30,204 nt of DNA from an uncultured bacterium (GCA_903847545.1 CAINDZ010000627.1:1-30204), one strand, 5' to 3'; shown: positions 1 through 9,026, counted from the stretch's first letter. Program-made: numbers and translations. Notes: a model not told the origin generated them from the sequence alone.

Positions 1-1418
1 TGGCTGGTCATGCCGCCGCGCGCGGTCAGGATGCCCTGCGCCACGTTCATGCCGGCGATGTCCTCGGGGCTGGTCTCCTTGCGGACCAGCAGCACGCGCT
101 GGCCGGCGGCGACCTGCTCGACGGCGGCCTCCGCGCTGAACACCGCCTGGCCCTGGGCGGCGCCCGGCGAGGCGGGCAGGCCCGTGCCGACGACGTCGAA
201 CTTCGCCTTCGGGTCGATCTGCTCATGGAGCATCTGGTCCAGGTGCGCCGGCTCGACCAGAAGCAGCGCATCATCACGGCCCACCATGCCCTCGGCGACG
301 AGTTCGGCCGCGATGCGGATCGCCGCCATGCCGGTGCGCTTGCCGTTGCGCGTCTGCAGCATCCACAGGCGCCCGTCCTGGATCGTGAATTCGATGTCCT
401 GCATGTTCTTGTAGTGCGACTCGAGCCGGGTGCGGATGTCGTCCAGCTGCGCGTAGGCCGCGGGCATGACCTCCTCGAGCGTCGGCAGGCCGATGGCCTC
501 GTTGCCGGCGGGCAGCTTGGCGCGGCCGGCGATGTTCAACTGCTGCGGCGTCCGGATGCCCGCCACCACGTCCTCGCCCTGCGCGTTGACCAGGAACTCG
601 CCGTAGAATCGCTTCTCGCCGGTCGACGGGTCGCGCGTGAAGGCCACGCCCGTCGCCGAGCTCTCGCCCAGGTTGCCGAACACCATCGCCTGCACGTTGA
701 CGGCCGTGCCCCAGTCGCCCGGGATGCCGTGGATGCGGCGGTACTCGATCGCCCGCGCGGCGTTCCAGCTCTCGAACACGGCCTGGATGCCGCCCCACAG
801 CTGCTCGTACGGGTCGCTGGGGAACGGGCGCCCGGCGTTGGCGGCGATGATGCCCTTGAAGGTGACGATGAGCGCCTTGAGGTCGGCGTCGCTCAGCTCG
901 GTGTCCAGTTTGACCCCGCGCGCGGCCTTCAATGCGTCGATGGCATCCTCAAAATGTTCGCTGTGCACGCCCATCACGACGTCGCCGTACATCTGCAGCA
1001 GGCGGCGGTAGCTGTCGTAGGCGAATCGCGGCGCGCCCGACACCTTCGCCAGGCCCTCGACGGTCTCGTCGTTCAGGCCCAGGTTGAGCACGGTGTCCAT
1101 CATGCCGGGCATCGAGACCCGCGCGCCCGAGCGCACGGAGAACAGCAGCGGGTTGGCGGCGTCGGCGAAACGCAGCCCCATGACGGCCTCGACCTTGGCC
1201 AGGGCGTCCTTCACGTCGGCCTTCAGCTCCGCCGACAGTTCGTGGGACTGCTGGTAGGCGATGCACTGCTCGGTCGTCACCGTGAACCCGGGCGGGACCG
1301 GGACGCCCAGGCAGACCATCTCGGCCAGGTTGGCGCCCTTGCCGCCGAGCAGGTTCTTCATGCCGGCGTTGCCGTCAGCCTGGCCGTCGCCGAAGAAATA
1401 GACCCTCTTGCTGCTCAT
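1..1418 (-). CDS. ppdK: Pyruvate, phosphate dikinase, N-terminal part (cut by window start)
   Basis: This gene encodes the N-terminal 472 residues of pyruvate, phosphate dikinase, the cytoplasmic enzyme that reversibly interconverts pyruvate, ATP and phosphate with phosphoenolpyruvate, AMP and pyrophosphate. The start MSSKRVYFFGDGQADGN and the segment KNLLGGKGANLAEM near residues 21-35 are the family signature. SVRSGARVSMPGMMDTVLNLG near 94-114 and the ATP-grasp core including MVFGNLGESSATGVAFTRDP follow in order. The last readable residues are ARGGMTS, directly before the phosphohistidine of the swivelling domain (family motif GGMTSHAA), so the catalytic His codon is split by the window edge. 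The ATG at 1418 has GGAG six bases upstream. The full protein should be about 880-900 residues. An upstream TTGACC at 1526-1531 has no good -10 partner. The preceding terminator-like hairpin suggests ppdK is a separate unit. In many bacteria ppdK directly follows glyS; here about 11 kb separates them. Confidence 0.96.
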   Translation of the reverse strand, partial: MSSKRVYFFGDGQADGNAGMKNLLGGKGANLAEMVCLGVPVPPGFTVTTEQCIAYQQSHELSAELKADVKDALAKVEAVMGLRFADAANPLLFSVRSGARVSMPGMMDTVLNLGLNDETVEGLAKVSGAPRFAYDSYRRLLQMYGDVVMGVHSEHFEDAIDALKAARGVKLDTELSDADLKALIVTFKGIIAANAGRPFPSDPYEQLWGGIQAVFESWNAARAIEYRRIHGIPGDWGTAVNVQAMVFGNLGESSATGVAFTRDPSTGEKRFYGEFLVNAQGEDVVAGIRTPQQLNIAGRAKLPAGNEAIGLPTLEEVMPAAYAQLDDIRTRLESHYKNMQDIEFTIQDGRLWMLQTRNGKRTGMAAIRIAAELVAEGMVGRDDALLLVEPAHLDQMLHEQIDPKAKFDVVGTGLPASPGAAQGQAVFSAEAAVEQVAAGQRVLLVRKETSPEDIAGMNVAQGILTARGGMTS

Positions 1419-1536
1419 GTTCCACTCCAGGAAAGCGCTGTCGTGAGGGCGCCGGCAGGAACGGGGCCGTGACCGGGAGGTCCGGCAGGCCCCGCGGGGC
1501 GCGCGACACGGTGTTGCCGGGGTCCGGTCAAATACA

Positions 1537-1565
1537 GGCGGGGGTCGCCCCGGCTCACCCCCGCC
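1537..1565 (-). terminator. Terminator-like hairpin after the Asp-box protein gene
   Basis: A perfect 9-bp inverted repeat, GGCGGGGGT at 1537-1545 and ACCCCCGCC at 1557-1565, with an 11-base loop, begins about 20 bases after the stop codon at 1585. On the minus-strand transcript the stem is followed by TGTATTTG, a short U-rich stretch rather than a full U-tract. It probably ends, or partly ends, the lipoprotein/propeller operon before ppdK. Confidence 0.6.
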
Positions 1566-1584
1566 CTGTTCTGGTCGAGCCTGC

Positions 1585-3912
1585 TCAGCGGATGATGACG
1601 ATGCGGCCCCAATACGCGGCGCGCTCGGGCATCTCCACCTTGTACAGGTACACACCGGGAGCCACGTCCTCGCCGTCGCGATTGTCCGTGTTCCAGTTGA
1701 TCTGGCCGCCGACCTGCAGGTCGGACCCGAGGTTGATCACGTCGTCGCCGGCCGCGGTGAAGACCCGGATATGGGATCCCGCAGGCAGGTTCGTGAACGT
1801 GACGCGCTCTCCCTCGTCGCCCGGGAAGCCCGCGCCGGCACGCACCGGGTTGGGGAAGGCATAGATCTCGTCGCCGGAGGACGGCGCGGCCGCGGGCTCG
1901 TTGACCTGGATGAAGGCCCGGTTGCCCTCGCCGGGATACGGCGAACCGGCGTCGCCCACCCAGCGAGGCGAAAAGACCAGGGTCTTCGTGTTGTTTTCGG
2001 GCGTGCTCAGGGCGGTGTTGCCGTAATCGAACGAGGTGACGGCATAGTAGTACCCGAAGCTGTTGTAGATCTCGTCGTCGAAGAACCGCACCGTGTCGGG
2101 CGTGTCGAAGTCGAAACACGCCGCGCGCTTCGCGGCGAAGCAGCGCGGGATCACGGTGTAGCTGTCGTCCCCGCAGAAGCCCTCGATGCAGTCCTCGGGA
2201 TTCACGCGGTCGTACAGCGCGATCAGGATCATGTTGTCCGGGTCCGACTCGAGGGAGCGCCACACCGCCCAGCCCTGAAAGGTCTGGGCCTTCACGCGGA
2301 ACTGGTCGGTGGCCGTCATCGCGCCCGGGCCGAAGCTGACGGACAGGCCCAGGTCGAGTTCCATGAGGCTGAGCGGCGACGTGTCGCTGGTGTACGTGTC
2401 GCTCAGCTCCAGGGCCGCCCCCACCTGGTAGATGCCCCCGCCCCAGGTCGCCAGCGTCAGTTGGCCATTGGCGGCGCCACGCGCCAGGACGAGCCCGGAG
2501 TCGATCACCGGCTGCGACGCGGCGAAGCGCCAGGAGGCGCCACCGTCGTCGCTCAAAAGCAGGCCGTGGCCGTCCTCAAAGACTGCCAACGAGCCCGCCT
2601 GCCCGGGAACGTTCACGATCGAGAAGTTCTGGAGCGACGCGACGGCATCCGGCTGCACCGAAGGCTCCGTCGCCACGAGCACCCAGTTCGCCCCGCCGTT
2701 GGTCGTCCGGTACAGGCCGCGCTGGCTCACGCCGAGCAGGATCGTCGACGGGGAGCCGGCGACGAACTCGACATTGTCCGCCATGCGAACCCACATGCCT
2801 CGCACGTCGGGATCGACGACGTTGAGGTCGCCGTACAGGTTATGCCACGTCCGGCCGCCGTCGTTCGACTCGTAGCAGCCGTGGTACAGCAGCGCGGCCG
2901 CCAGGTGGTCGGGGTTGGCCGGATCGGTCGCGAAGTCCTCGACCGCCGGCACCGACGGGGTCACCGTAAGCGCGTCCAGGTCGTACGGCACGCTGAAGTC
3001 GACCGCGGCAAACGTCGCGCCCTCGTCGTCCGACACAGCCACGCCGAGCAGCGACACGGCCGCCACGAGGTGCTCGGTGTTCCACTCGAGCGCCGACACG
3101 CGGTAGGTGGACTGCGGGTCCCGCGACGGGTCCAGGGCCGACGTCCACTGGGTGAAGGTCTGGCCACCGTCGTGCGTAATGAAGAGCCCGCGCGTCGCGG
3201 TACCCACGGCGAAGTGGGCGTTGTTGGCGGGCGACACCGCCACATGCGTCACGAGCGTGTTGGCGTCGAAGATGTCCGCCGCCACCCGCGTCCAGGTACC
3301 CGCGCCGAACACATAGACGCCGGCGGGGTCCGAGCCCAGCGAGGAACCACGGGTGAAGCCCGCCACCATCATGTCCCCGGCGCCCCTGGCCAACGCGACG
3401 ACGTTTGCCTGCCGCCAGGTCATCGGCAGGCCGACGTTGGCCTGCGTCCACGTCGCGCCGCCGTCCCAGTTCCACACGCCGCCGTTGTTCGCCACGTTAA
3501 TGACGCCGGTCAGGCGCCCGTACGCGCTTGAACCCTCGGTCTTCCAGTTGACGAACAGGTTCGCAGCCTGCGCGGCGCCGATGGCGCCGTTCTCTGTCGC
3601 ACTGAACAGGAGCTGCCGGTCGACCCGGTCACCGAACCCGCCGGTTGCCGTCACGTCGAACCCGAGCCCCTCGTCGTCCGTCAGCGCGAAGCACGTGGCC
3701 GCCTCGCGGTTCAGATCGGGCCAGCTCAGGTACAGGCCGGACCGCCCCCCGGTCGCCAGCTTCATCTCGATCTGGTCGGGGGAGAACAGGTAGAGCGAAT
3801 CGGCGCCACACGTGCTCACCGGGGTCTGCCCCAGCGCAGCCGTGGCCCACATCCCGATCACGACCGCCGACACCGGCGCCAGGCGGCGCATCCGATTCCA
3901 GCCGAGGATCAT
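1585..3912 (-). CDS. Secreted Asp-box (BNR) beta-propeller protein with C-terminal sorting-like domain
   Basis: The product is about 775 residues. The start chosen is the ATG at 3912, which has AAGGGGA five to six bases upstream; an in-frame ATG at 3936 lacks this. A signal peptide (basic MILGWNRMRRLA, then a hydrophobic core ending near ALGQ) indicates export. Six Asp-box motifs of the S/T-x-D-x-G-x-T-W type lie at about residues 148-155, 246-253, 294-301, 349-356, 403-410 and 454-461, as in sortilin/sialidase-like propellers. The last 90 residues run from FPNPVRAG to APGVYLYKVEMP, the layout of FlgD-Ig/type IX secretion sorting-like domains. A Cys-rich stretch (ECIEGFCG, IPRCFAAKRAACF) precedes this domain. 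It is the last gene of the lipoprotein operon and follows a hairpin. No sialidase catalytic residues were identified, so it is called a structural or binding propeller; the ligand is unknown. Confidence 0.85.
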   Translation of the reverse strand: MILGWNRMRRLAPVSAVVIGMWATAALGQTPVSTCGADSLYLFSPDQIEMKLATGGRSGLYLSWPDLNREAATCFALTDDEGLGFDVTATGGFGDRVDRQLLFSATENGAIGAAQAANLFVNWKTEGSSAYGRLTGVINVANNGGVWNWDGGATWTQANVGLPMTWRQANVVALARGAGDMMVAGFTRGSSLGSDPAGVYVFGAGTWTRVAADIFDANTLVTHVAVSPANNAHFAVGTATRGLFITHDGGQTFTQWTSALDPSRDPQSTYRVSALEWNTEHLVAAVSLLGVAVSDDEGATFAAVDFSVPYDLDALTVTPSVPAVEDFATDPANPDHLAAALLYHGCYESNDGGRTWHNLYGDLNVVDPDVRGMWVRMADNVEFVAGSPSTILLGVSQRGLYRTTNGGANWVLVATEPSVQPDAVASLQNFSIVNVPGQAGSLAVFEDGHGLLLSDDGGASWRFAASQPVIDSGLVLARGAANGQLTLATWGGGIYQVGAALELSDTYTSDTSPLSLMELDLGLSVSFGPGAMTATDQFRVKAQTFQGWAVWRSLESDPDNMILIALYDRVNPEDCIEGFCGDDSYTVIPRCFAAKRAACFDFDTPDTVRFFDDEIYNSFGYYYAVTSFDYGNTALSTPENNTKTLVFSPRWVGDAGSPYPGEGNRAFIQVNEPAAAPSSGDEIYAFPNPVRAGAGFPGDEGERVTFTNLPAGSHIRVFTAAGDDVINLGSDLQVGGQINWNTDNRDGEDVAPGVYLYKVEMPERAAYWGRIVIIR

Positions 3913-3936
3913 CGAGTTCCCCTTAGTCAGGAGCAT

Positions 3937-3958
3937 GGCCGGCCGCGCACGGCCGGCC
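3937..3958 (-). other. Intercistronic GC hairpin
   Basis: GGCCGGCCG at 3937-3945 and CGGCCGGCC at 3950-3958 form a perfect 9-bp stem with a CGCA loop, lying within the 52-base gap between the 835-residue lipoprotein gene and the propeller gene. No U-tract follows on the minus strand, so it is not a canonical terminator. It may stabilise or process the mRNA, or lower expression of the downstream gene. Confidence 0.65.
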
Positions 3959-3964
3959 CGCCCG

Positions 3965-6472
3965 TTACTGGTTGATCTGCAGCCCGAAGTAGCCCAGGAC
4001 CCAGCGGATCGCCTTGCGGGTGCCTTCCGTGTCGAAGCGGTAAGGATCGAAGCCCCAGTACACGTCGGCGACCTTGTACTGCTTCGTCGGCACCGTCTTG
4101 TAGGACAGGAACCCGAACACGCGCCCGTTGGTGCGGGCGCTCGCGCGCGCGCGACCCTCGAATTCGGTCAGCGCCTGCGTGCCGCAACCGGCGTCGATGA
4201 CCTTGTTTTCGTACCGATCCTGCGGCCAGCCGGTGTGTCCACGGTCCCACTGCATCTTGCGCATCCAGTCCATGCGCGAAATGCCCGTGAACATCGGCTC
4301 GACGCACATGCCGCCCGGCACGTTCGAACCGGCGTATTCCGGCGTGTCGCATGCCTGCGGGTTGATCGGCGTCGTCCGAGAGCTGATGTTGCCGTCCACG
4401 AACTCGTCACTGTCCCACACGTAGGCCTGCTGGTCGAGCAGGCTCAGCGTGTCGACGCGCGCCGCCACGGCGTCCCGCCAGTCGATGGTCGGGTTCGTGT
4501 ACATCGTGTCCGGAATCACGCCCGGGCCGATCAGGTGCTGGGACTTGAACGCCGGGGTCAGCACCAGGCCCTTGAGGCCCGCGCACAGGCGGCTGCGGTC
4601 CTCGCTGATCGGCCTGTTCCGTCCGTAGATGTACTTCGACGTCGGCGAGGTCCAGTCGAGGGCCGCAATGCCGGCCGTCGCATACGGGTACATGCGCGGG
4701 CCGCGCTCGACGATGTTGCCGTCGGGCAACGTGAGGTTGCCGAAGCCCGAGACGTAGGTCACGCCGAAGATCGTGTAGTACGGGTCCTCGCGCGTCTTGA
4801 AGACGATGGGCGTCATGTAGTCGCTGCGCAGCTGCAGGAACGACTCCATGCTCTGGGCGCCGACCAGCATGAAGTTGCCGCCCTGCTGCTGGTACGGCGT
4901 CAGCCACACGAACTTCTCCAGGCTGCCGACCGGACGGAAGTCACGGAACATCAGCTGCGTCTCGGCCGCGCGCGCGTAGCACAGCACCGCCTTGTACGGG
5001 ACAAGGTCCTCGTACTTCACCTGCGCGGAGTGGTCGCGCCAGTCGCGCGTCCAGTTGATGTCGGCCACGCCGCCGACGCCCTCGGCCAGGAAGTGCCAGT
5101 AGGCGTTGCGGTAGATCTGGTCGTTGAGCGGCCGGTTGTCCTGGCTGGGCCACGCGTTCGAGTTCTTGTCGAACAGCTGGTCGAGGACCAGCAGCGGCAA
5201 CTGGAAGTTCCGGGTCACGAACGGGATCACGCGCAGGGTCCAGCGCATCACGCGAACCTGGTTCGAGTCGTCCTCGACCCGCAGCACGAACGTGTGTAGG
5301 CCCTCGTTGAACGAGCGTTCGGTCGCGCGCCGGTTTTGCTCGCTCAACCCGGGTGGGACCGCCCAACCCGGGTCGTTCGGGTTGTTGACGTCGACGATAT
5401 CCCAGCCGTGTCGCATCGACACGATGCGCCCGTTGTAGGACGTGGCATTGGCCGACCACGTGAAGTTGAGCGGCTGTCCGCCGGCGACGTCGAACGAGGC
5501 GTCCGACGAGGCCGACTGGCCCAGGTATGTCTCGCTGACGGTGACGTCCGGGCGATACCAGTTCGTGCGCACGACGACGTTGGCAACCTCGGTCTGGTAG
5601 CCGAAGCCGACGCTGACCGCGCCCGCGGTATCCTGCACCTGCGTCGCGAACAGGAAGTAGTGGTTGATGTTCTCGCTGCCGGCGGGGATCGAGACGATGC
5701 GCTTCTCGGCGTCGGGGCTGTACGGCAGCCACTGCGACCAGCGCGGGTCGTCATAGCGCAGCAGCTCGTGGTAGTGGTTCTGGTACTGGTAGTTCGAGGT
5801 GATCCAGGCGCCATTAACGTCGATCGCGGGGATCCACAGGTACCGCACCTTCGTCGGCACGCGGAGCTCGAAGTCGACATCCTGCCCGGTCCAGCCGATG
5901 TTGACCGTCGGCGGCACGGCGTACGCGGACCCGCCGCCGAGGCTGGGGAAGTCCACGCGGCTCGTCGGCACGATGGTCGTCGAGGTGAACGAGATGTAGG
6001 CCGGCGTCGGGTCGACGGTGCCCTTCTCGTCGATTGCGCGGACGAACAGCGAATGGCTGCGATAGCTGCGCGGGCTCGTGCCGTCGCCCGGGAAGCCGGC
6101 CTGGTCGGCCAGCACCAGAAACGTGGAGTCCGTCGCGGCCGTAAACATCCACGGGTGCAGCACCGCGCCGGTCAGCGGGTCGACCGTCAGCGTGTCCTGC
6201 GGGCTGATGCCGTCGACACCGTTGTCGCTCAGCTTCCACTGGAAGCCCTTGATGCGCCCGTCGGGGTCCGCGCCTGTCCAGCGGAACTCCACGGCGTAGC
6301 TGGCTTCCAGCAGGGTGGGCGGCTGGCCGGTCACGCGGGTGTCCGGCGCGGCATTCGGGATGCGCACGCCCCCCATTTCCGTATTGGTCGAGCAGCCGCC
6401 GACGAACCCGAGCAGGATCGCCAGGAACCACGGGGCAAAGCCCCACCGGGTCCGGATGCCTTGCGTGTGCAT
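3965..6472 (-). CDS. Large lipoprotein with Ig-like N-terminal region and amidotransferase-like C-terminal domain
   Basis: The product is 835 residues. It begins with a lipoprotein signal peptide: hydrophobic WFLAILLGFVGG followed by Cys27. The ATG at 6472 is preceded by AGGAG at seven bases. Residues about 40-160 contain APDTRV, VEFRWTGADPDGRIKGFQWKLSD and HSLFVRAIDEKGTVDPTP, an Ig/fibronectin-like beta-sandwich also found in the next gene upstream. A second such region (FTWSANATSYNGRI, FVLRVEDDSNQ) lies near 325-410. From about residue 440 the protein reads like the class I glutamine-amidotransferase-like fold found in large secreted proteins: DLVPYKAVLCYAR, then TPYQQQGGNFMLVGAQ, and finally VYWGFDPYRF with RWVLGYFG at the very end. 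No catalytic Cys-His-Glu triad is evident. It has no sorting-like tail, so it is probably membrane-anchored. The overall function is unknown. Confidence 0.82.
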   Translation of the reverse strand: MHTQGIRTRWGFAPWFLAILLGFVGGCSTNTEMGGVRIPNAAPDTRVTGQPPTLLEASYAVEFRWTGADPDGRIKGFQWKLSDNGVDGISPQDTLTVDPLTGAVLHPWMFTAATDSTFLVLADQAGFPGDGTSPRSYRSHSLFVRAIDEKGTVDPTPAYISFTSTTIVPTSRVDFPSLGGGSAYAVPPTVNIGWTGQDVDFELRVPTKVRYLWIPAIDVNGAWITSNYQYQNHYHELLRYDDPRWSQWLPYSPDAEKRIVSIPAGSENINHYFLFATQVQDTAGAVSVGFGYQTEVANVVVRTNWYRPDVTVSETYLGQSASSDASFDVAGGQPLNFTWSANATSYNGRIVSMRHGWDIVDVNNPNDPGWAVPPGLSEQNRRATERSFNEGLHTFVLRVEDDSNQVRVMRWTLRVIPFVTRNFQLPLLVLDQLFDKNSNAWPSQDNRPLNDQIYRNAYWHFLAEGVGGVADINWTRDWRDHSAQVKYEDLVPYKAVLCYARAAETQLMFRDFRPVGSLEKFVWLTPYQQQGGNFMLVGAQSMESFLQLRSDYMTPIVFKTREDPYYTIFGVTYVSGFGNLTLPDGNIVERGPRMYPYATAGIAALDWTSPTSKYIYGRNRPISEDRSRLCAGLKGLVLTPAFKSQHLIGPGVIPDTMYTNPTIDWRDAVAARVDTLSLLDQQAYVWDSDEFVDGNISSRTTPINPQACDTPEYAGSNVPGGMCVEPMFTGISRMDWMRKMQWDRGHTGWPQDRYENKVIDAGCGTQALTEFEGRARASARTNGRVFGFLSYKTVPTKQYKVADVYWGFDPYRFDTEGTRKAIRWVLGYFGLQINQ

Positions 6473-6499
6473 TGCGCTTCTCCTCGTCCTCTCGGTCAG

Positions 6500-6521
6500 A
6501 CCCGGGACACCCTTCCCGGGT
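6500..6521 (-). other. Intercistronic GC hairpin overlapping a stop codon
   Basis: ACCCGGG at 6500-6506 and CCCGGGT at 6515-6521 form a perfect 7-bp stem with an 8-base loop. The stem starts on the last base of the TAA stop of the upstream lipoprotein gene and ends before the Shine-Dalgarno site of the next gene. There is no U-tract after it. It mirrors the hairpin at 3937-3958 in the same operon. Confidence 0.6.
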
Positions 6522-8860
6522 TAGGGATTGCAGACGATGTCTTCACCGTTCAGGCAGCGAAGAACCAGTCGGAAGTACTTGCGAACCGGCGTCCCGTCGA
6601 GGCTGGACATGGCGCCCAGGGACAACTGCAGCTGCGTGCGCGACGGCGAGGTGAACCCGAGGTCGCGCCACGTCTCGCCCGCCACCAGGTTGCGGTCCGG
6701 GCGCACGCTGCGGAAGAAATTGAAGGTCGACGGACGGTACGGCAGCGAACCCTGCGCCGTCTGGTCGAGCGCCACGGCATCCACCCAGCCGATGCCGAAC
6801 TGGCGCGTCACGGCGCGGTACACCATCTCCGTCGCCACCGCATCGCGGGTCACGGTCGCGGTCAGGATGACCTTGTAGTTGGCCGATCCCACCGTGGTCA
6901 GCAGTGTCGGCACCCAAACCTCGACCTCGAGCTTCCACAGGCCCGTGGTGGCGTTGACCAACAGACCGGTGCCCGTCGTGGGCTGCCCCCAGGTCGGCAC
7001 GCGGATGTCGTCGTTGCCGCCGCCGTCCTTGACCTCGTTGAACTCGTCGCAGCCGTAGGACACCTCGTACTGCCAGCCGCCTACCCGGCGCACGGCCTGC
7101 GACCAGGCCTCGCGCGGGTCATCCTTGCCGTGCAGCAGGACGGCCATCTTGTAGCGACTCGCGGGAAGCACATAGTTGGCCACGCTGTCGGCATGGGTCG
7201 CCGCGACCAGGCTGTTGGTCACGAACCCTGTGTCCTTGTTCACGAACAGGTAGACGGCGCCGATCACGGCTTCGAGGTCGGTGGCGGGGTTGGACACGCC
7301 GCCGGCAAGGACGCGCAGCTCGGTGCGCCCCGCCAGGCAGGGGTGGGTCGCCAGGTAGGCACGCGACGTGTCCTCGACACAGGCCACCGAGGCATCGAAG
7401 GCCGACGTCGAACTGTTCGGCTTGGGCAGCAACTCGATGCACTGCAGGCACGGGTCGAACCCGACGTCGAACGACAGCGAGGCCGGCGAGCCGTCACGGC
7501 GCGCATGCTCGTCGACCGACTGCATGTTTAGCGTGAACCTGCTGTTCGGGCCGGTCAGGAAGCCGAGGGTGTCGCCGTACCAGCCGTCGACATTGGCGCC
7601 CCACGCCGGCTGTGTGTTGAGGGCGCTCGCATCCGACGCGAACGGGAAGACGCCGCCGGTGAAGTTCTGTCGCAGGCCCTGCACGTAGCCCGTGAAGCCG
7701 ATCTTGTAGTTGGCGTCGATGCGCACATCACGCGCGTCATCCCGGGCCAAAGCCTTGAAGACCACGTACGTCCGGTCGGGGATGCGGTCACCCGCCGCGA
7801 ACGGATGGTGCACGCGCGCGGGATCGTTCAGCTGGATGTAGTAGGGGTAGATCTCGGGATCGGACGGGTGCGCCCAGTCCTGCTCCCCATTCAGCAGCAC
7901 CGTCTCGGGATCGTAGTTGACCACGAAGGAGAACGGCCGCAGGTAGGCCGCGACCTCGACCCCGGCCACATCCAGCGAGTTGACCTCGAGATTCACCGTG
8001 CCGCTGGGCAGCAGGCGCCGGAACGGCCCGGTGCCGGTGCCGTCGTTCGCGAACACCAGCGAGGTCGCCGTGCCGAAGAACGAGAAGCTGTCGTTCGTCG
8101 TCTCGTTGAACCTTCGCGGGTGCCAGCAGTCCTCGAGCGAAGGCTGGCAGTCGCCGCCGAGAGCGCCGTTGATCTTCCACTTGTAGCCGAACAGGCCGTC
8201 GTAGACCGGCGCCACCGTATCGATGACCGCGAGCGCCGCAGGGTCGTAGCCCCGCACGTTGGGCGACTGGCCACGCCAAAGCACCTGGTAGGTGCGCCCG
8301 TAGCCGACGGTGTCGACCTGGCCGGCCACGACGGGGATCGTGTCGCTGCCGCTGACCCGGAAGAACCGGAGATCCGGCGAGCCCAGCGTGTTCGTGAAGA
8401 AGTGCAGCCGCGCCGGCGTGCGGTCATAGGCGCCGAAGTCGTCGATGGCCACCATGTGCAGCGTCTTGTGCGCCGAGGTGTTGACGCCCTCGCCGATCGT
8501 GAAGTTGAAGACGGAGTCCGTGCGCGTGGTCCAGTGGCCGATCGCCAGCGTCGAGGCGTCGAGCGCCGGGTTGAAGCGCTGGTCCTCCTCGTCGTCGGTC
8601 GTGTCGGGATCCTGGATCGTCGTGTCGGTCAGCGCCCACACGAAGCGTTCCACCTTGCCGTCCTCGTCGCGACCGTACCAGTACACGTGGAAGTGGTAAT
8701 ACCCTCCCGCATCCTCGGGCGGCGCTCCCACGATGTAGGTTTCAGGCGCCTTGTTGACCTGCACGGCCTCCGGTTGGAAGGCGCGGCAGCCGGCCAGTGC
8801 GGTGATACCCGCGACGGCAAGCAGGACCAACGCGACGATGGAGATTCGCCTGATACTCAT
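6521..8860 (-). CDS. Large lipoprotein with Ig-like N-terminal region, first gene of the operon
   Basis: The product is 779 residues. A canonical lipoprotein signal (MSIRRIS, hydrophobic ALVLLAVAGITA, lipobox LAGC) places the acylated Cys at residue 25. Residues 35-160 contain APETYIVGAPPE, HVYWYGRDEDGKVERFVWALTD and HMVAIDDFGAYDRTPARLHF, which align by eye with APDTRV, VEFRWTGADPDGRIKGFQWKLSD and RAIDEKGTVDPTPAYISF of the downstream lipoprotein, so the two are paralogous at least in this domain. The remainder is beta-rich with six or more Cys (CQPSLEDCW, DPCLQCIEL, VACVED, HPCLAG, RCLNGEDIVC), suggesting disulfides outside the cytoplasm. No enzyme motif is recognised. The start ATG has only a distant G-rich Shine-Dalgarno candidate (AGGGGG). 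A strong promoter lies about 130 bases upstream. Its likely location is the inner leaflet of the outer membrane or the cell surface. Confidence 0.82.
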   Translation of the reverse strand: MSIRRISIVALVLLAVAGITALAGCRAFQPEAVQVNKAPETYIVGAPPEDAGGYYHFHVYWYGRDEDGKVERFVWALTDTTIQDPDTTDDEEDQRFNPALDASTLAIGHWTTRTDSVFNFTIGEGVNTSAHKTLHMVAIDDFGAYDRTPARLHFFTNTLGSPDLRFFRVSGSDTIPVVAGQVDTVGYGRTYQVLWRGQSPNVRGYDPAALAVIDTVAPVYDGLFGYKWKINGALGGDCQPSLEDCWHPRRFNETTNDSFSFFGTATSLVFANDGTGTGPFRRLLPSGTVNLEVNSLDVAGVEVAAYLRPFSFVVNYDPETVLLNGEQDWAHPSDPEIYPYYIQLNDPARVHHPFAAGDRIPDRTYVVFKALARDDARDVRIDANYKIGFTGYVQGLRQNFTGGVFPFASDASALNTQPAWGANVDGWYGDTLGFLTGPNSRFTLNMQSVDEHARRDGSPASLSFDVGFDPCLQCIELLPKPNSSTSAFDASVACVEDTSRAYLATHPCLAGRTELRVLAGGVSNPATDLEAVIGAVYLFVNKDTGFVTNSLVAATHADSVANYVLPASRYKMAVLLHGKDDPREAWSQAVRRVGGWQYEVSYGCDEFNEVKDGGGNDDIRVPTWGQPTTGTGLLVNATTGLWKLEVEVWVPTLLTTVGSANYKVILTATVTRDAVATEMVYRAVTRQFGIGWVDAVALDQTAQGSLPYRPSTFNFFRSVRPDRNLVAGETWRDLGFTSPSRTQLQLSLGAMSSLDGTPVRKYFRLVLRCLNGEDIVCNP

Positions 8861-8996
8861 GCTGGCGGACGCCCCCTCGGAAGCCTCGACAGTACAGCAG
8901 GTTGGAACCGCGCCGCAGCGGTGGGAGAGGCGGCGTCGGCCTTGCCGGCCACGACCGTCCCGCCGGGTGGGCAGGCAGTTCGCTGGCAGCTTGGGA

Positions 8997-9026
8997 AATA
9001 TAGGGACCCGCTCAAGGCCCTGTCAA
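8997..9026 (-). promoter_or_regulatory. Sigma-70-type promoter of the lipoprotein/propeller operon
   Basis: On the minus strand TTGACA (9021-9026) is a perfect -35 and TATATT (8997-9002) matches the -10 consensus at five of six bases, with an 18-base spacer. Transcription should start near 8990, about 130 nt before the ATG at 8860. It lies just downstream of the preceding terminator, as expected for the head of a new unit. The region is locally AT-rich in an otherwise GC-rich sequence. Confidence 0.85.

Noticed and set aside
1503..1531. Promoter for ppdK (TTGACC at 1526-1531)
   Set aside because: The 17-base partner TGTCGC matches the -10 consensus only at its first base, so I do not call it.
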